Part shown: piece by piece, positions 13,933 through 21,592 of the stretch
Layout: each line of letters begins with the position of its first letter
How positions within the stretch are numbered: position 1 is the first letter of the stretch
Source of the DNA: Thermoleophilia bacterium
GTDB taxonomy: Bacteria > Actinomycetota > Thermoleophilia > Gaiellales > Gaiellaceae
NCBI GenBank assembly: GCA_025934335.1
Contig: JAICYG010000019.1
Span: 1 to 23,467 of the forward strand
Reading direction: 5' to 3'
Length of the DNA: 23,467 nucleotides
Notes under the pieces: generated by a model
Database searches by the model: none
Told to the model about the DNA's origin: nothing
What the model saw: only the letters and a program-made list of their open reading frames with translations
Translations under genes and position numbers: made by a program

Positions 13933-15137
13933 ACGGGGCTCGCTCGGAAGCCCTCGAGCGCAAGGGACGCGGTCGCCCGAACGTCGGATAACAGCGCGGA
14001 CATGAATGGCGCCCGATCGTCGGCCGCCCACCAGGCCCGCTCGTCCGCGGAGACCGCGCTACCGACGAAGGCGCGCAGCGAGAGCCCGCCCGAAGCGACG
14101 AGTGCGCAGCCCGCGCGAAAGTCGTGCGGCTCCGCCAGCCAGCGCCGTGGCTGGACGGGCGCCGTCCGCGGCTCCGCTCGCCCGTCGACGAGGTGGGAGT
14201 AGCAGACGCGGACCACGTCGTCGTCGGCGCTGTCCACGAAGAGGCGGAACGTCGAGCCGACGCGCGGGTTGACGTCGAGGAGCTTGTACCGGCCGTCGCG
14301 CACGTCGAGACGGAGGCCCAGGTCGACGATTCCGCGATACCCGACGCCCTCCAGGAATCGCACGACCGCCGTCTGGAGCTCGTCGTGTGGCTCGAGTTGC
14401 CCGAGCGTGGTGAAGCCGCCGCTGACCGGGTACTGGCGGACCTTGTATCCGGTCGCGCCGAAGAGGCAGCGGCCCTCCTCGTCGAAGTAGCCGTTGAACA
14501 TCCAGCTCGTGGCGCTCGCGCCGGGGATGTACTCCTGCAGGAGCAGGTTCCCCGGGTGCTCCGCCACGATCTCACGCGCGCGCTCGCGCGTGCGTGCGAC
14601 CGATACGCTGGCCACGCCGCGCGCGTCCGGCGACCAGCCCTCGATCCGCTTGATCACGACCGGTAGGCCGAACTCGACGAGCAGGTCGTCGAGATCCGCG
14701 AGGTCGTCGACCCGAGCGACGGTCGCCGTGGGCAGCCCGTGCTCCTGCGCGAGTTGCGCCATCGTCCACTTGCTCGAGAGGCGACGCGCGAGGCCTTCCG
14801 GCTGGCGGGGGAACCGGAACCATTCGGCGAGCTCGTCGGCGTGCTCCTCGACCGCGACGGTTGCGACGTCGTCGACCGGCATGAGCAGGGCCCGCTCATC
14901 CTGCGTCCGCGCCCACGCGACGAGGCGCTCGACGCTCTCCCCGGGCGAGGCCGGCCACGGCTGCCAGACGGCGGAGCCGGTCCGGTACCTCGACCGCGCG
15001 GCGGGCGCGCGCTCCAACTCGTCGTTCGCCCAGACGGGTACGCCCAGCCGCCCGAGGGTCCGGCACACGGCGAGGGCACCATGGTGGAACCGGCTCGGCA
15101 CGCCCTTGAAGACGAACACTGCGGGGCGTTGGCTCAT
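13929..15137 (-). CDS. ATP-grasp carboxylate-amine ligase
   Basis: A 402-residue ATP-grasp enzyme, forming an amide, peptide or ester bond through an acyl phosphate. Visible elements are the N-terminal Rossmann-like domain with an acidic MPVDD strand (86-90), the ATP lysine in PVVIKRIEGW (Lys163), the adenine-binding strand LLLQEYIPG (198-206) and the metal-binding LLDVNPRVGST (286-296, Asp288 and Asn290). It resembles the D-aspartate ligase/carboxylate-amine ligase type often found in surface polysaccharide clusters. ATG 15137 overlaps the ComB stop as ATGA. In this operon the carboxylate may be sulfolactate made by ComA and ComB, or the enzyme may amidate a sugar acid; neither is shown by the sequence. 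Confidence 0.88.
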   Translation of the reverse strand: MSQRPAVFVFKGVPSRFHHGALAVCRTLGRLGVPVWANDELERAPAARSRYRTGSAVWQPWPASPGESVERLVAWARTQDERALLMPVDDVATVAVEEHADELAEWFRFPRQPEGLARRLSSKWTMAQLAQEHGLPTATVARVDDLADLDDLLVEFGLPVVIKRIEGWSPDARGVASVSVARTRERAREIVAEHPGNLLLQEYIPGASATSWMFNGYFDEEGRCLFGATGYKVRQYPVSGGFTTLGQLEPHDELQTAVVRFLEGVGYRGIVDLGLRLDVRDGRYKLLDVNPRVGSTFRLFVDSADDDVVRVCYSHLVDGRAEPRTAPVQPRRWLAEPHDFRAGCALVASGGLSLRAFVGSAVSADERAWWAADDRAPFMSALLSDVRATASLALEGFRASPV

Positions 15138-15844
15138 GCGTCGCGGACGAACTCGCCTTCCACGAGCTTGACGGGAAAGGCGAGATCGTCGATCCGGCCG
15201 AGGATGAAGTCGAGGTCGTCCTCGTGCCCGGCGCGGCGCAGGAACGCGACGCTCTCGCTCTCGAGCACGTCTTCGGGGCCGGCGTGCGCCCAGTCGCGCA
15301 GCACGTCGCGCGTGAGGTCGTCCGCAGGCGCAAAGCCGCGATCGCCGAGATCGCGCGCCATCCAGCCGGCGAGCAGCCGATCCTCGTCCCGGAACTCCCC
15401 GCGCGTGCAGGCGGCGAGGAGCACCGCGTCGCGGCCCGCTTCGGCAACTGCGCGCACCGTCGCCGAGACGTTGCGAAGACACGAGACGTACACGTCGCGG
15501 GCGCGGCTCGCTCCGTGCAACACGCGTGTGCCCGAGCTCGAGACGAGGATGATGATCTTGCCTTCGATCCGGTCGACGGCAGCCGGGCTGTTGTTCAGGT
15601 CGAAGCCGTCGATGAGGTCGCCACCCTGCTCGCCCGCGAGGAGGACCGAGCCGTCGAGCGCCGCGGCCGCCTCGCGCGCCGCTTCCACGGTCGGCTTCGC
15701 GATGCACCGATTTCCGCGCGCGAGCGCCGTCGTCCCGGTCGTCGTCGCCCGGATCACGTCGGTTACGACCACGACCGGATCGGCCGCGAGCAGCACGTCG
15801 TACGGCGTCGTCTCGATCGCCGGGACAATCCGGAGCAGCGGCAT
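15134..15844 (-). CDS. comB: 2-phosphosulfolactate phosphatase (ComB family)
   Basis: A 236-residue protein of the magnesium-dependent ComB family, which removes phosphate from 2-phosphosulfolactate to give sulfolactate, step two of coenzyme M-type biosynthesis. Family blocks present are VVVVTDVIRATTTGTTAL (24-41), LLAGEQGG, GFDLNNSP (78-85), a VSSSGTRVL segment corresponding to the usual TTNGTRAL, and an ACTRGEFRDEDRL segment near residue 145. Length is typical. The ATG at 15844 shares one base with the ComA stop, and the gene's end overlaps the ATP-grasp start by 4 nt. Its pairing with ComA makes the assignment strong. The fate of the sulfolactate is open: compatible solute, secreted sulfonate or conjugate. 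Confidence 0.92.
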   Translation of the reverse strand: MPLLRIVPAIETTPYDVLLAADPVVVVTDVIRATTTGTTALARGNRCIAKPTVEAAREAAAALDGSVLLAGEQGGDLIDGFDLNNSPAAVDRIEGKIIILVSSSGTRVLHGASRARDVYVSCLRNVSATVRAVAEAGRDAVLLAACTRGEFRDEDRLLAGWMARDLGDRGFAPADDLTRDVLRDWAHAGPEDVLESESVAFLRRAGHEDDLDFILGRIDDLAFPVKLVEGEFVRDA

Positions 15845-16653
15845 CAGCGCGGTGCGGTATCGGCCGCGGCCGGCCCGGGCGGCGTGAGATTCGGCTGCTG
15901 AAACGCGTCCGAGTGGAGGCCGCGACGGTAGATCTCCACGCGGAGGAGCTCCTCGAGCCGCACGTTCGAGAGCCGCACTTCCGGACCGAACAGGTTCATG
16001 AACGCGAACTGGCTCGGCTTGTTCGGCGCCTCGAACGTGACGAGGTCGAACCCGAAGCGATCGACGAACACCTCCGCGAGCTCCGCCGACAGTCGGCCCT
16101 CGGCGTCGAACAAGCCGACGTCGGCGGCGCTCTCGCGCGCCTCGACGACCACCTGCACCGCGCCCGCATCCAGCCACCGGCTCGCGACGCCGACGAGCTC
16201 CTCGACGGTCGCCGGCGTGATCGGCCCCTCATGCTTCGGACCGACCTCGTACTGGACCCGCAGGCCCGCAGCGCGAGCCCGTTCCACGATCGCGGCCGGG
16301 TCGCCCTCGAGATTCGTGAATCCCTCGCCGCACTCGATGCGGTCGAAGCCCATGTGCGCGCACAGCTCGAGATAGGAGTCGAGCCGCCCCCGCGCGACGG
16401 CGACCTCGAACGGCCCGCCCCCGGTCGTGACCTCGACACCGGCGGCGCGCGCGGCGGCGATCTTCGCGCGCGACGCCTGCTCGTCCGTGATCTGCCAGCA
16501 CGCCATCGACAGCTTGAGGGTCGACATCAGATGCCCGCTCTGCGCCAGGTGGCTCTCGACCTCGCTCGGCGCGTAGCCGGGGTCGAACGGAGAGGTCAGC
16601 GCCGGGATGTCCCGAACGCCGAGCCCGGCCAAGTACTCTTGCGTCCCCGCCAC
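15844..16653 (-). CDS. comA: Phosphosulfolactate synthase (ComA family)
   Basis: A 269-residue TIM-barrel enzyme that adds sulfite to phosphoenolpyruvate to make phosphosulfolactate. Family blocks are STLKLSMACW (active-site Lys strand), TTGGGPFEVAVARGRLDSYL, GFDRIECGEGFTNL, QYEVGPKHEG, VEARESAADVGLFD, FEAPNKPSQFA and the end EELLRVEIYRRGLHSDAF. The K-G-W-G-T-S strand of methanogen ComA is changed to LKLSMACW. The frame is open to GTG 16683, but that start would overlap the deacetylase region and lacks a spaced ribosome-binding site. I prefer GTG 16653 because it gives the usual short N-terminus (EYLAGLGV) and has a TATCAT element 10 nt upstream. First gene of the four-gene operon. Confidence 0.9.
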   Translation of the reverse strand: MAGTQEYLAGLGVRDIPALTSPFDPGYAPSEVESHLAQSGHLMSTLKLSMACWQITDEQASRAKIAAARAAGVEVTTGGGPFEVAVARGRLDSYLELCAHMGFDRIECGEGFTNLEGDPAAIVERARAAGLRVQYEVGPKHEGPITPATVEELVGVASRWLDAGAVQVVVEARESAADVGLFDAEGRLSAELAEVFVDRFGFDLVTFEAPNKPSQFAFMNLFGPEVRLSNVRLEELLRVEIYRRGLHSDAFQQPNLTPPGPAAADTAPR

Positions 16654-16663
16654 GTAGCGGGCG

Positions 16664-16669
16664 ATGATA
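16664..16669 (-). promoter_or_regulatory. Possible -10 element of the comA operon
   Basis: On the minus strand these bases read TATCAT, close to the TATAAT/TAnnnT consensus and AT-rich against a very GC-rich background. It lies 10 nt before the chosen GTG of comA, so the mRNA would have a leader of only a few bases. No good -35 box is visible 17 nt upstream. Confidence 0.3.
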
Positions 16670-16699
16670 GCTGGGCAGGTCACCTCTTCTTCCGAACCG

Positions 16700-17455
16700 A
16701 TGCTGGTCAGATCACTGACGCTGATGTACCACGCCGTGTCCGACGGCTGGAACGACCCGTTGGCGGTGCGGACCGCGGACTTCAGGCGACAGCTTGCGTC
16801 GCTCGTCGCCCGCGGCTATCGCGGCGCGAGCGCCGCCGACGTCCTCGCACGGCCCGGCGACCGGCGCCTGCTGCACGTGACGTTCGACGACGCCTATGCG
16901 AGCGTGACGAATGCGATCGGGCCGATGCGGGAGCTTCGAATTCACTCGACGATCTTCGTCTGCACCGACTTCGCCGATGAGGGACGGCGGCTCGAGATTC
17001 CCGAGCTCGGGCGCGTCGCCGACCGGGACGAGCTGCGGACACTCTCATGGGACGAGCTGCGCGAGCTCGTTCGTGACGAGCTGGTGGAGGTCGGCTCGCA
17101 CACGAAGTCTCACGCCCACCTTCCGGAGCTCTCCGACGCGGAGCTCGACGCCGAGCTGCGCCAGTCGAGGGAGGCGATCGAGGATCACCTCGGGGCTCGC
17201 GCGCCGTTCCTCGCCTACCCGTTCGGCGAGGAGGACGAGCGGGTCCGGAGGGCCGCCGAGCGTGCGGGGTACGCGGGCGCGTTCGCGGCGCCGGGAGCGT
17301 CCTTCCGCACCGGCCCGTACCGGCTGCCGCGGACCGGCCTCTGGCGCGACGAGCCGCCGGAGCGCCAGCGGACGAAGACGCGTTACGCAGTGCGCATCGC
17401 CGCGGAGCTGAACTACCCGCTGCGGCGCTACCTCAAGCGGCGCCGAGAAGGCTGA
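16700..17455 (+). CDS. Polysaccharide deacetylase (carbohydrate esterase 4)
   Basis: A 251-residue NodB-homology protein that removes acetyl groups from N-acetylated or O-acetylated sugars with a bound metal. Motif 1 is HVTFDDAY (59-66; Asp63 and Asp64), motif 2 is SHTKSHAH (133-140; metal ligands His134 and His138), motif 3 is LAYPFGEED (171-179). The start LTLMYHAVSDGW is typical. No signal peptide or membrane helix is seen, so it would act on cytoplasmic precursors unless the true start differs. ATG 16700 is chosen; ATG 16664 in the same frame would run into the comA promoter region. It is transcribed away from comA and ends 9 nt before the stop of the co-polymerase gene on the other strand. 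Confidence 0.9.
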   Translation: MLVRSLTLMYHAVSDGWNDPLAVRTADFRRQLASLVARGYRGASAADVLARPGDRRLLHVTFDDAYASVTNAIGPMRELRIHSTIFVCTDFADEGRRLEIPELGRVADRDELRTLSWDELRELVRDELVEVGSHTKSHAHLPELSDAELDAELRQSREAIEDHLGARAPFLAYPFGEEDERVRRAAERAGYAGAFAAPGASFRTGPYRLPRTGLWRDEPPERQRTKTRYAVRIAAELNYPLRRYLKRRREG

Positions 17456-17470
17456 CCCGGGATTTCAGCC
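17450..17470. terminator. Small hairpin across two convergent stop codons
   Basis: GGCTGA at 17450-17455 pairs with TCAGCC at 17465-17470 across a 9-nt loop. The stem contains the TGA stops of both convergent genes (deacetylase and co-polymerase). There is no U tract and the stem is only 6 bp, so any terminator role is weak. Confidence 0.25.
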
Positions 17471-19048
17471 CTTGTGTGCGGCGCGGCGGCGTGCCGCCGT
17501 GCGGTCGCCGATCGACCGCGCCTGCGCCTGCAGCGGCTTCATCTCGATCGGCACCGGCATTGTCGACCCGTAGACGACGAAGTTCGGCCGCTCGCGGGTC
17601 GTCACGACGAGTCCGGCCGCCGAGACGCCGTAATTGGCGAACGCCCCGCGCAGCGTCTCGAAGCGGTCGTAGCGCGTGTAGCCGATGCGCACCGCGACGA
17701 GCGTCACGTCCGCGGCGGAGGCCAGGAGGAGCGCGTCGGAGACCTCCCCGGCGGGTGCGGAGTCCACCACCACCACGTCGGCGTGCGGACGAATGGCGTC
17801 GTAGGCCTTCTGGACCCGCTCCGGATCGAGCAGGTCGATCTGGCCGAGGTGCCCGAGCGTCGGCAGCAACAGGCGAAGGTTCTTGACGAGGGGCACCTCC
17901 CGAAGCGCAGAGGTGACGTGGCCCTCCATGAACGTCGCCGTGAAGCCGTCCCGCGGCGGGACGACGCCGAAGATGCTCGCCACCATCGGCCGACGGAAGT
18001 CGCCGTCGACGAGGACCACCCGCATGTCCTGCGCTGCGAGCGTCAACGCGAGGTTGACTGCCGTGAGCGTCTTCCCTTCGCCCGCCATCGCGCTCGTGAC
18101 GACGACCACCGGCGTCTCGTCGCCCACGACGCCGCGCATCACGTTCGTCCGGAGCGTCCGGTACGCCTCCCACGCGCTCGGCGGCAGGTTCTCGGACCGC
18201 GAGAGGTAAGCGTCGATCATCTTCTTCGGCAGCCGCGGCACGCGAGCAAGGATCGGCAGGCGGGCGCGGGCGACCAGGTCGTCCTCGCGTCGGATCGCGC
18301 CCTCGAACATGTCCGCGACGAGGGCGAGGCCGAAGCCGAGCAGAAGGCCCGCCACCAGCGTCGCGACCACGACGACCTTGCGCGACGTGCGGGTCGGAGC
18401 GGTCGGGACGTCCGCCCGGTTCAGCACCGAGACCGTCGGGTCGGGGAGGCCTACCAGGGACCGGAGCGCGGCCAGGCGCTGCTGGATCGGGAGCACGGCG
18501 GCGTTCGAGGCTGCGCTCCGCTTGACCTGCTGCGTCAGGCGGGCGATCACCGACTGGACATCCGCCTGCACATCCTGCGTCCGGCGCTGCACCGTCGCGT
18601 CCGCAAAAGCGTTCGCGAGGGCGGCCGCTTCGCGAGGCGAGCCCGACTTCGCGTTGATGGCGACGATGTTGGTCTGGCTGAGCGGGTGCACGGACACGCG
18701 CTCGAGCAGCGCCTCGGGCGACGTCTTCACGTCGAGCTTCCGCGCGACGATGTCGGCCGTCGCGAGCGTCTTGACGTACCGCGCGAGCGTGAGCACGTTC
18801 GGCGTCGGGTCCGAGGAGATGTTCCGGAAGACGTCGACGCCGACGAACGTGCTGTCGCCGTTGTCGATCGGCGAGATCAGCAGGTCGGCCTCGGTCGTAT
18901 ACGTCGTCGGCAGGAGCTGCTGGCTGACGACCCCGGCGAGCAGGCAGACGAGCGCCGTCGCGACGACGACCGCCCAGCGCTCGCGCAGGACGCGCGCGTA
19001 GCTCGCAGGGCCGGACTGCTGGATCGTGGGTGTAGGTGAGATCGACAT
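17465..19048 (-). CDS. Polysaccharide co-polymerase: Wzz domain fused to BY-kinase-like ATPase
   Basis: A 527-residue membrane protein controlling chain length and export of a surface polysaccharide. A Wzz domain starts with a helix at about 24-43 and closes with a second at about 223-246; the loop between would be extracytoplasmic. The cytoplasmic ATPase has Walker A SAMAGEGKTLTAV (319-331), Walker A' VVLVDGDFRRP (344-354) and Walker B VVVVDS (425-430). The usual tyrosine-rich tail of BY-kinases is absent; the protein ends in basic residues (RTAARRRAAHKG), so autophosphorylation on a tail is doubtful. ATG 19048. Last gene of a minus-strand set that begins with the flippase at 21019, with a 53-nt gap before it. 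Confidence 0.92.
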   Translation of the reverse strand: MSISPTPTIQQSGPASYARVLRERWAVVVATALVCLLAGVVSQQLLPTTYTTEADLLISPIDNGDSTFVGVDVFRNISSDPTPNVLTLARYVKTLATADIVARKLDVKTSPEALLERVSVHPLSQTNIVAINAKSGSPREAAALANAFADATVQRRTQDVQADVQSVIARLTQQVKRSAASNAAVLPIQQRLAALRSLVGLPDPTVSVLNRADVPTAPTRTSRKVVVVATLVAGLLLGFGLALVADMFEGAIRREDDLVARARLPILARVPRLPKKMIDAYLSRSENLPPSAWEAYRTLRTNVMRGVVGDETPVVVVTSAMAGEGKTLTAVNLALTLAAQDMRVVLVDGDFRRPMVASIFGVVPPRDGFTATFMEGHVTSALREVPLVKNLRLLLPTLGHLGQIDLLDPERVQKAYDAIRPHADVVVVDSAPAGEVSDALLLASAADVTLVAVRIGYTRYDRFETLRGAFANYGVSAAGLVVTTRERPNFVVYGSTMPVPIEMKPLQAQARSIGDRTAARRRAAHKG

Positions 19049-19101
19049 GCTGCGTGCGCGAGCGAAGGTTAGACCCAACTGCGGTCGGCTGGCGGTCGGC
19101 C

Positions 19102-19470
19102 TCAGCGGTGGACGACGACGCGGTTGTGCATCTCGAAGCCATTGCCGGTGAGCGCGTAGTAGAGAACCTGGACGACGTGCTCGCGGTTCACGATCACGCA
19201 GCTGAATTTGAAGAACGCGCGTGCCGCGCCCTTCCGGTGCGCGAAGCCGCGGCCGCGACCGCGGCACTGCGCCGTCGTGTTCGGCTTCACGAGGCCGGTC
19301 CCCGTGTCGACGAGGCCGACGTGCCACCGCGCCAGCATGCGTTGTGCCCGCAGGATGTTCCGCTCGGCCTGACGGGACGTCGTCGTGGGGTGGGTGACCC
19401 GGTGCGCGGACGCCGCCGAGGCGAAGACCAGGAGAGCAAGGATCGACGCGACGATGCTTGATTTCGACAT
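19102..19470 (-). CDS. Small secreted protein of unknown function
   Basis: A 122-residue protein I do not recognise. It opens with a clear signal peptide: MSKSS, a hydrophobic core IVASILALLVFASAASA, and a likely AxA cleavage after about residue 22. The mature part (about 100 residues) is rich in His, Arg and Thr, with two cysteines (in AQCRGRG and FKFSCVIV) that could form one disulfide, a helix-like QAERNILRAQRMLARWH and a strand-rich end (VVQVLYYALTGNGFEMHNR). It lies 7 nt after the flippase stop and 53 nt before the co-polymerase gene, so it belongs to the same transcript. A role in the surface polysaccharide is suggested by position only. The frame continues upstream to 19659 inside the flippase gene, which I do not accept. 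Confidence 0.75.
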   Translation of the reverse strand: MSKSSIVASILALLVFASAASAHRVTHPTTTSRQAERNILRAQRMLARWHVGLVDTGTGLVKPNTTAQCRGRGRGFAHRKGAARAFFKFSCVIVNREHVVQVLYYALTGNGFEMHNRVVVHR

Positions 19471-19477
19471 GAAGGCA

Positions 19478-21019
19478 CTATCGGCCGGCCGCGGGCGATC
19501 CTTGAGCGCCCCGGGAGAGGAGGATGCGTGCTCCGTCGGCGACGAGGCGTCGTTCCGTCGGGTCGGAGAGGAGGATCGCCGCGAACGCGGCGACCCCCGT
19601 GACGACGCCGAGCGCGATCCCGGGGACGCCCGGCACGGCCCACCCGAGGACGTACGCAACCATGATCATCCCCGCCGCCGCGAGCGCCGTTCGCACCGCG
19701 GTGGCGCCGAGGGGGCGAAGCTCTACGTCGAGCAGCCGGCCCGCGAGGAGCACGTGTCCGCCGACGAAGAGGCAATACCCCACGTCGAGCGCCACGGCCG
19801 CTCCGACCGGCCCGATGAGAGGCAGCAGGACGAGATTGAGCGTGACGTTCACGCCGAGCGTTGCCGCGGCGATCCAGATCCGCCTGCGCGCTCCGCCGAC
19901 GTAGTCGATCGCGTTCGAGAAGAGCGGTGCGAGCCCGGAGAGCGCAACGTAGGGGGCGAGGCAGCGGAGAACCGACTCCGCCGAGGTGTGCTCGTAGCTG
20001 CCGCCCAGCGCGATCGCGACGATCGGCTGCGCGAACACGATCGTCGCGGCGGCTGCGACGCCCTGGACGACGACGAGCATTCGCGCTGTCGTCGAAAGCG
20101 TGCGAACCATCGCCGCACCCGTGACGTCGCGGCGCGCGAGTCGGGGCCCGACGGCGTACGAGAGCGCAAGCCCTGGGTACGTCGCGAGCGAGAGCAAGCG
20201 CGACGGCGCCTGGAACGACGCCACGGCAGTCGGTGTCAGCAGGGCGCCGATGATGAGCACGTCGATCTGGCTGAGGATCGCCCAGATCACGTCGACGACC
20301 GCGACCGCGCCCGCATAGAGCGCCAGCCGCCGGGCCAGGCCGCGGTCGAATCGTTCGCGAATGACGCCGCGGGGGCCGCCGTGCCGCGCAAGCAGCGCGA
20401 GGAGGCCGATCGCCGCGCCGAGCCCGTAGCCTGCAGCACGTCCGGCGACGGCGCCTGCGACGCCTGCCCCGGCGAGGACGAGCGCGATCGCGGTCGTCGT
20501 CTCGACGACGCTCTCGAGGGTGACGATCCGGAACACCCACTGCATCTGACGCAGCGCGGTGAACGACGCGGAGACGAAGGCGAACATCGCATGTGCCGCG
20601 ATCGCCAGCCCCATCAGCCTGAGCGGCAGTACCAGGGCGCGGTCGCCATACCCGTCGGCGATCACGGGGGCGAGGGCCGCGATCGCGGCGCCCGTCGCCA
20701 AGGAGAGGACGATCTTGAGTCGCAGCGCGACGCCGAGGACGAGCCTGATCCGCATCGCGTCGCCGAATGACTCGGCCAGGCTCCGTCCCGTCGAGGTCGA
20801 GATGCCGAGGTCGCTCGGCAACAGGACGATCGCGCCGACGGCGAGCACGATCGCGTAGCGGCCGTAGTCCGCCCGGCCGAGGCTGCGGACGAGGAACAGC
20901 GTCAGGATCGAGGTGAGGACGATCCCGGCGACCTGGACGGCGCCCGAGAACAGGGCGCTCCGGCGGACGCTCTCGCCGCCGGCGTCGTGGGCGCCGGTAG
21001 CCGCGGCCCGGTCTTCCAT
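19478..21019 (-). CDS. Wzx-like polysaccharide flippase (MOP superfamily)
   Basis: A 513-residue multi-pass membrane protein that should move lipid-linked oligosaccharide across the membrane. By eye there are 12-14 hydrophobic helices, starting with SALFSGAVQVAGIVLTSILT (21-40) followed by LFLVRSLGRADYGRYAIVLA, the typical first-helix block of this family (LG..YG.Y). A second block, IGALLTPTAVASFQAPSRLL, recurs at the start of the second half. The C-terminus is cytoplasmic and polar. It starts at ATG 21019, stops at TAG 19480-19478 and is followed after 7 nt by the small secreted protein. The 38 bases to the divergent glycosyltransferase remnant would have to contain its promoter. Confidence 0.92.
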   Translation of the reverse strand: MEDRAAATGAHDAGGESVRRSALFSGAVQVAGIVLTSILTLFLVRSLGRADYGRYAIVLAVGAIVLLPSDLGISTSTGRSLAESFGDAMRIRLVLGVALRLKIVLSLATGAAIAALAPVIADGYGDRALVLPLRLMGLAIAAHAMFAFVSASFTALRQMQWVFRIVTLESVVETTTAIALVLAGAGVAGAVAGRAAGYGLGAAIGLLALLARHGGPRGVIRERFDRGLARRLALYAGAVAVVDVIWAILSQIDVLIIGALLTPTAVASFQAPSRLLSLATYPGLALSYAVGPRLARRDVTGAAMVRTLSTTARMLVVVQGVAAAATIVFAQPIVAIALGGSYEHTSAESVLRCLAPYVALSGLAPLFSNAIDYVGGARRRIWIAAATLGVNVTLNLVLLPLIGPVGAAVALDVGYCLFVGGHVLLAGRLLDVELRPLGATAVRTALAAAGMIMVAYVLGWAVPGVPGIALGVVTGVAAFAAILLSDPTERRLVADGARILLSRGAQGSPAAGR

Positions 21020-21057
21020 CAGACGGCGAATCGGATGGGCTCGGCTACGATCGGCGC

Positions 21058-21590
21058 GTGTCTACCGGAGCTCCGGGCACGGGGCACGCCGTCCTCGGGC
21101 CGACGCAGCTCGATATACGTCGGTACGAGCGGACGCTCTGCGTGACGCGGTACGCGAGGCCCGAAATCTTGGCGGAGGTACGCCCCCGAGGCGTCGAAGT
21201 CGTGTCGCTCGCGCGGAAGCATCGCTACGACCTGCGGCTCCACGCGCACAAGCACGGCTCGAGCGTCCGGGCGGGTCTGCTGAAGCTGATCTTCCGCATC
21301 CCCGTCTTCTTCGCGCACCGGCACTCATGGCCTTTCGCCGGAGATTTCTGGAAAGCTGACGTCGAGGCGGGCGCCGCCGAGCCGGCGCTGCCGGAAAGCC
21401 CGACCGCGGTCGAGAGGAAGCTCGAACGACTCGCCGAAGACCTCTCGCTGAACGGCTCCGTTCACTTCTCGGCCTCCGGGGCGACATCTCGACGCTGCTG
21501 AACATTACGGATGTGGGTGTGATCGCCTCGAAGCGAACCGAGTCCCTCTACGAGGAGACCCTGGCGGAGCTGCGCACGGGGGAGGCCTGA
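21058..21590 (+). pseudogene. Degraded GT4 family glycosyltransferase
   Basis: The open frame from GTG 21058 (147 codons, stop at 21501) reads like pieces of a GT4 glycosyltransferase joined together: ARPEILAEVRPRGVEVVSLA, then RLHAHKHGSSVRAGLL and RIPVFFAHRHSWPF from the N-terminal domain, then directly LERLAEDLSLNGSVHFSASG from the C-terminal domain. At about 21480 the similarity moves to another frame, GDISTLLNITDVGVIAS followed by SLYEETLAELRTGEA, ending at TGA 21588-21590. A normal GT4 has 350-400 residues; about 180 codons remain, with the nucleotide-sugar-binding middle missing. The pieces stay in the right order, so this looks like internal deletions plus a frameshift rather than a novel protein. 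The intact ligase gene follows 2 nt later. Confidence 0.6.
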
Positions 21591-21592
21591 GG

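Noticed and set aside
16664..16699. ATG at 16664 as the deacetylase start
   Set aside because: It would add 12 residues without family similarity and lie over the likely comA -10 element; the ATG at 16700 immediately precedes the conserved first strand.
17474..19039. 521-codon open frame on the plus strand
   Set aside because: Antisense to the co-polymerase with intact Walker motifs; composition typical of a shadow frame.
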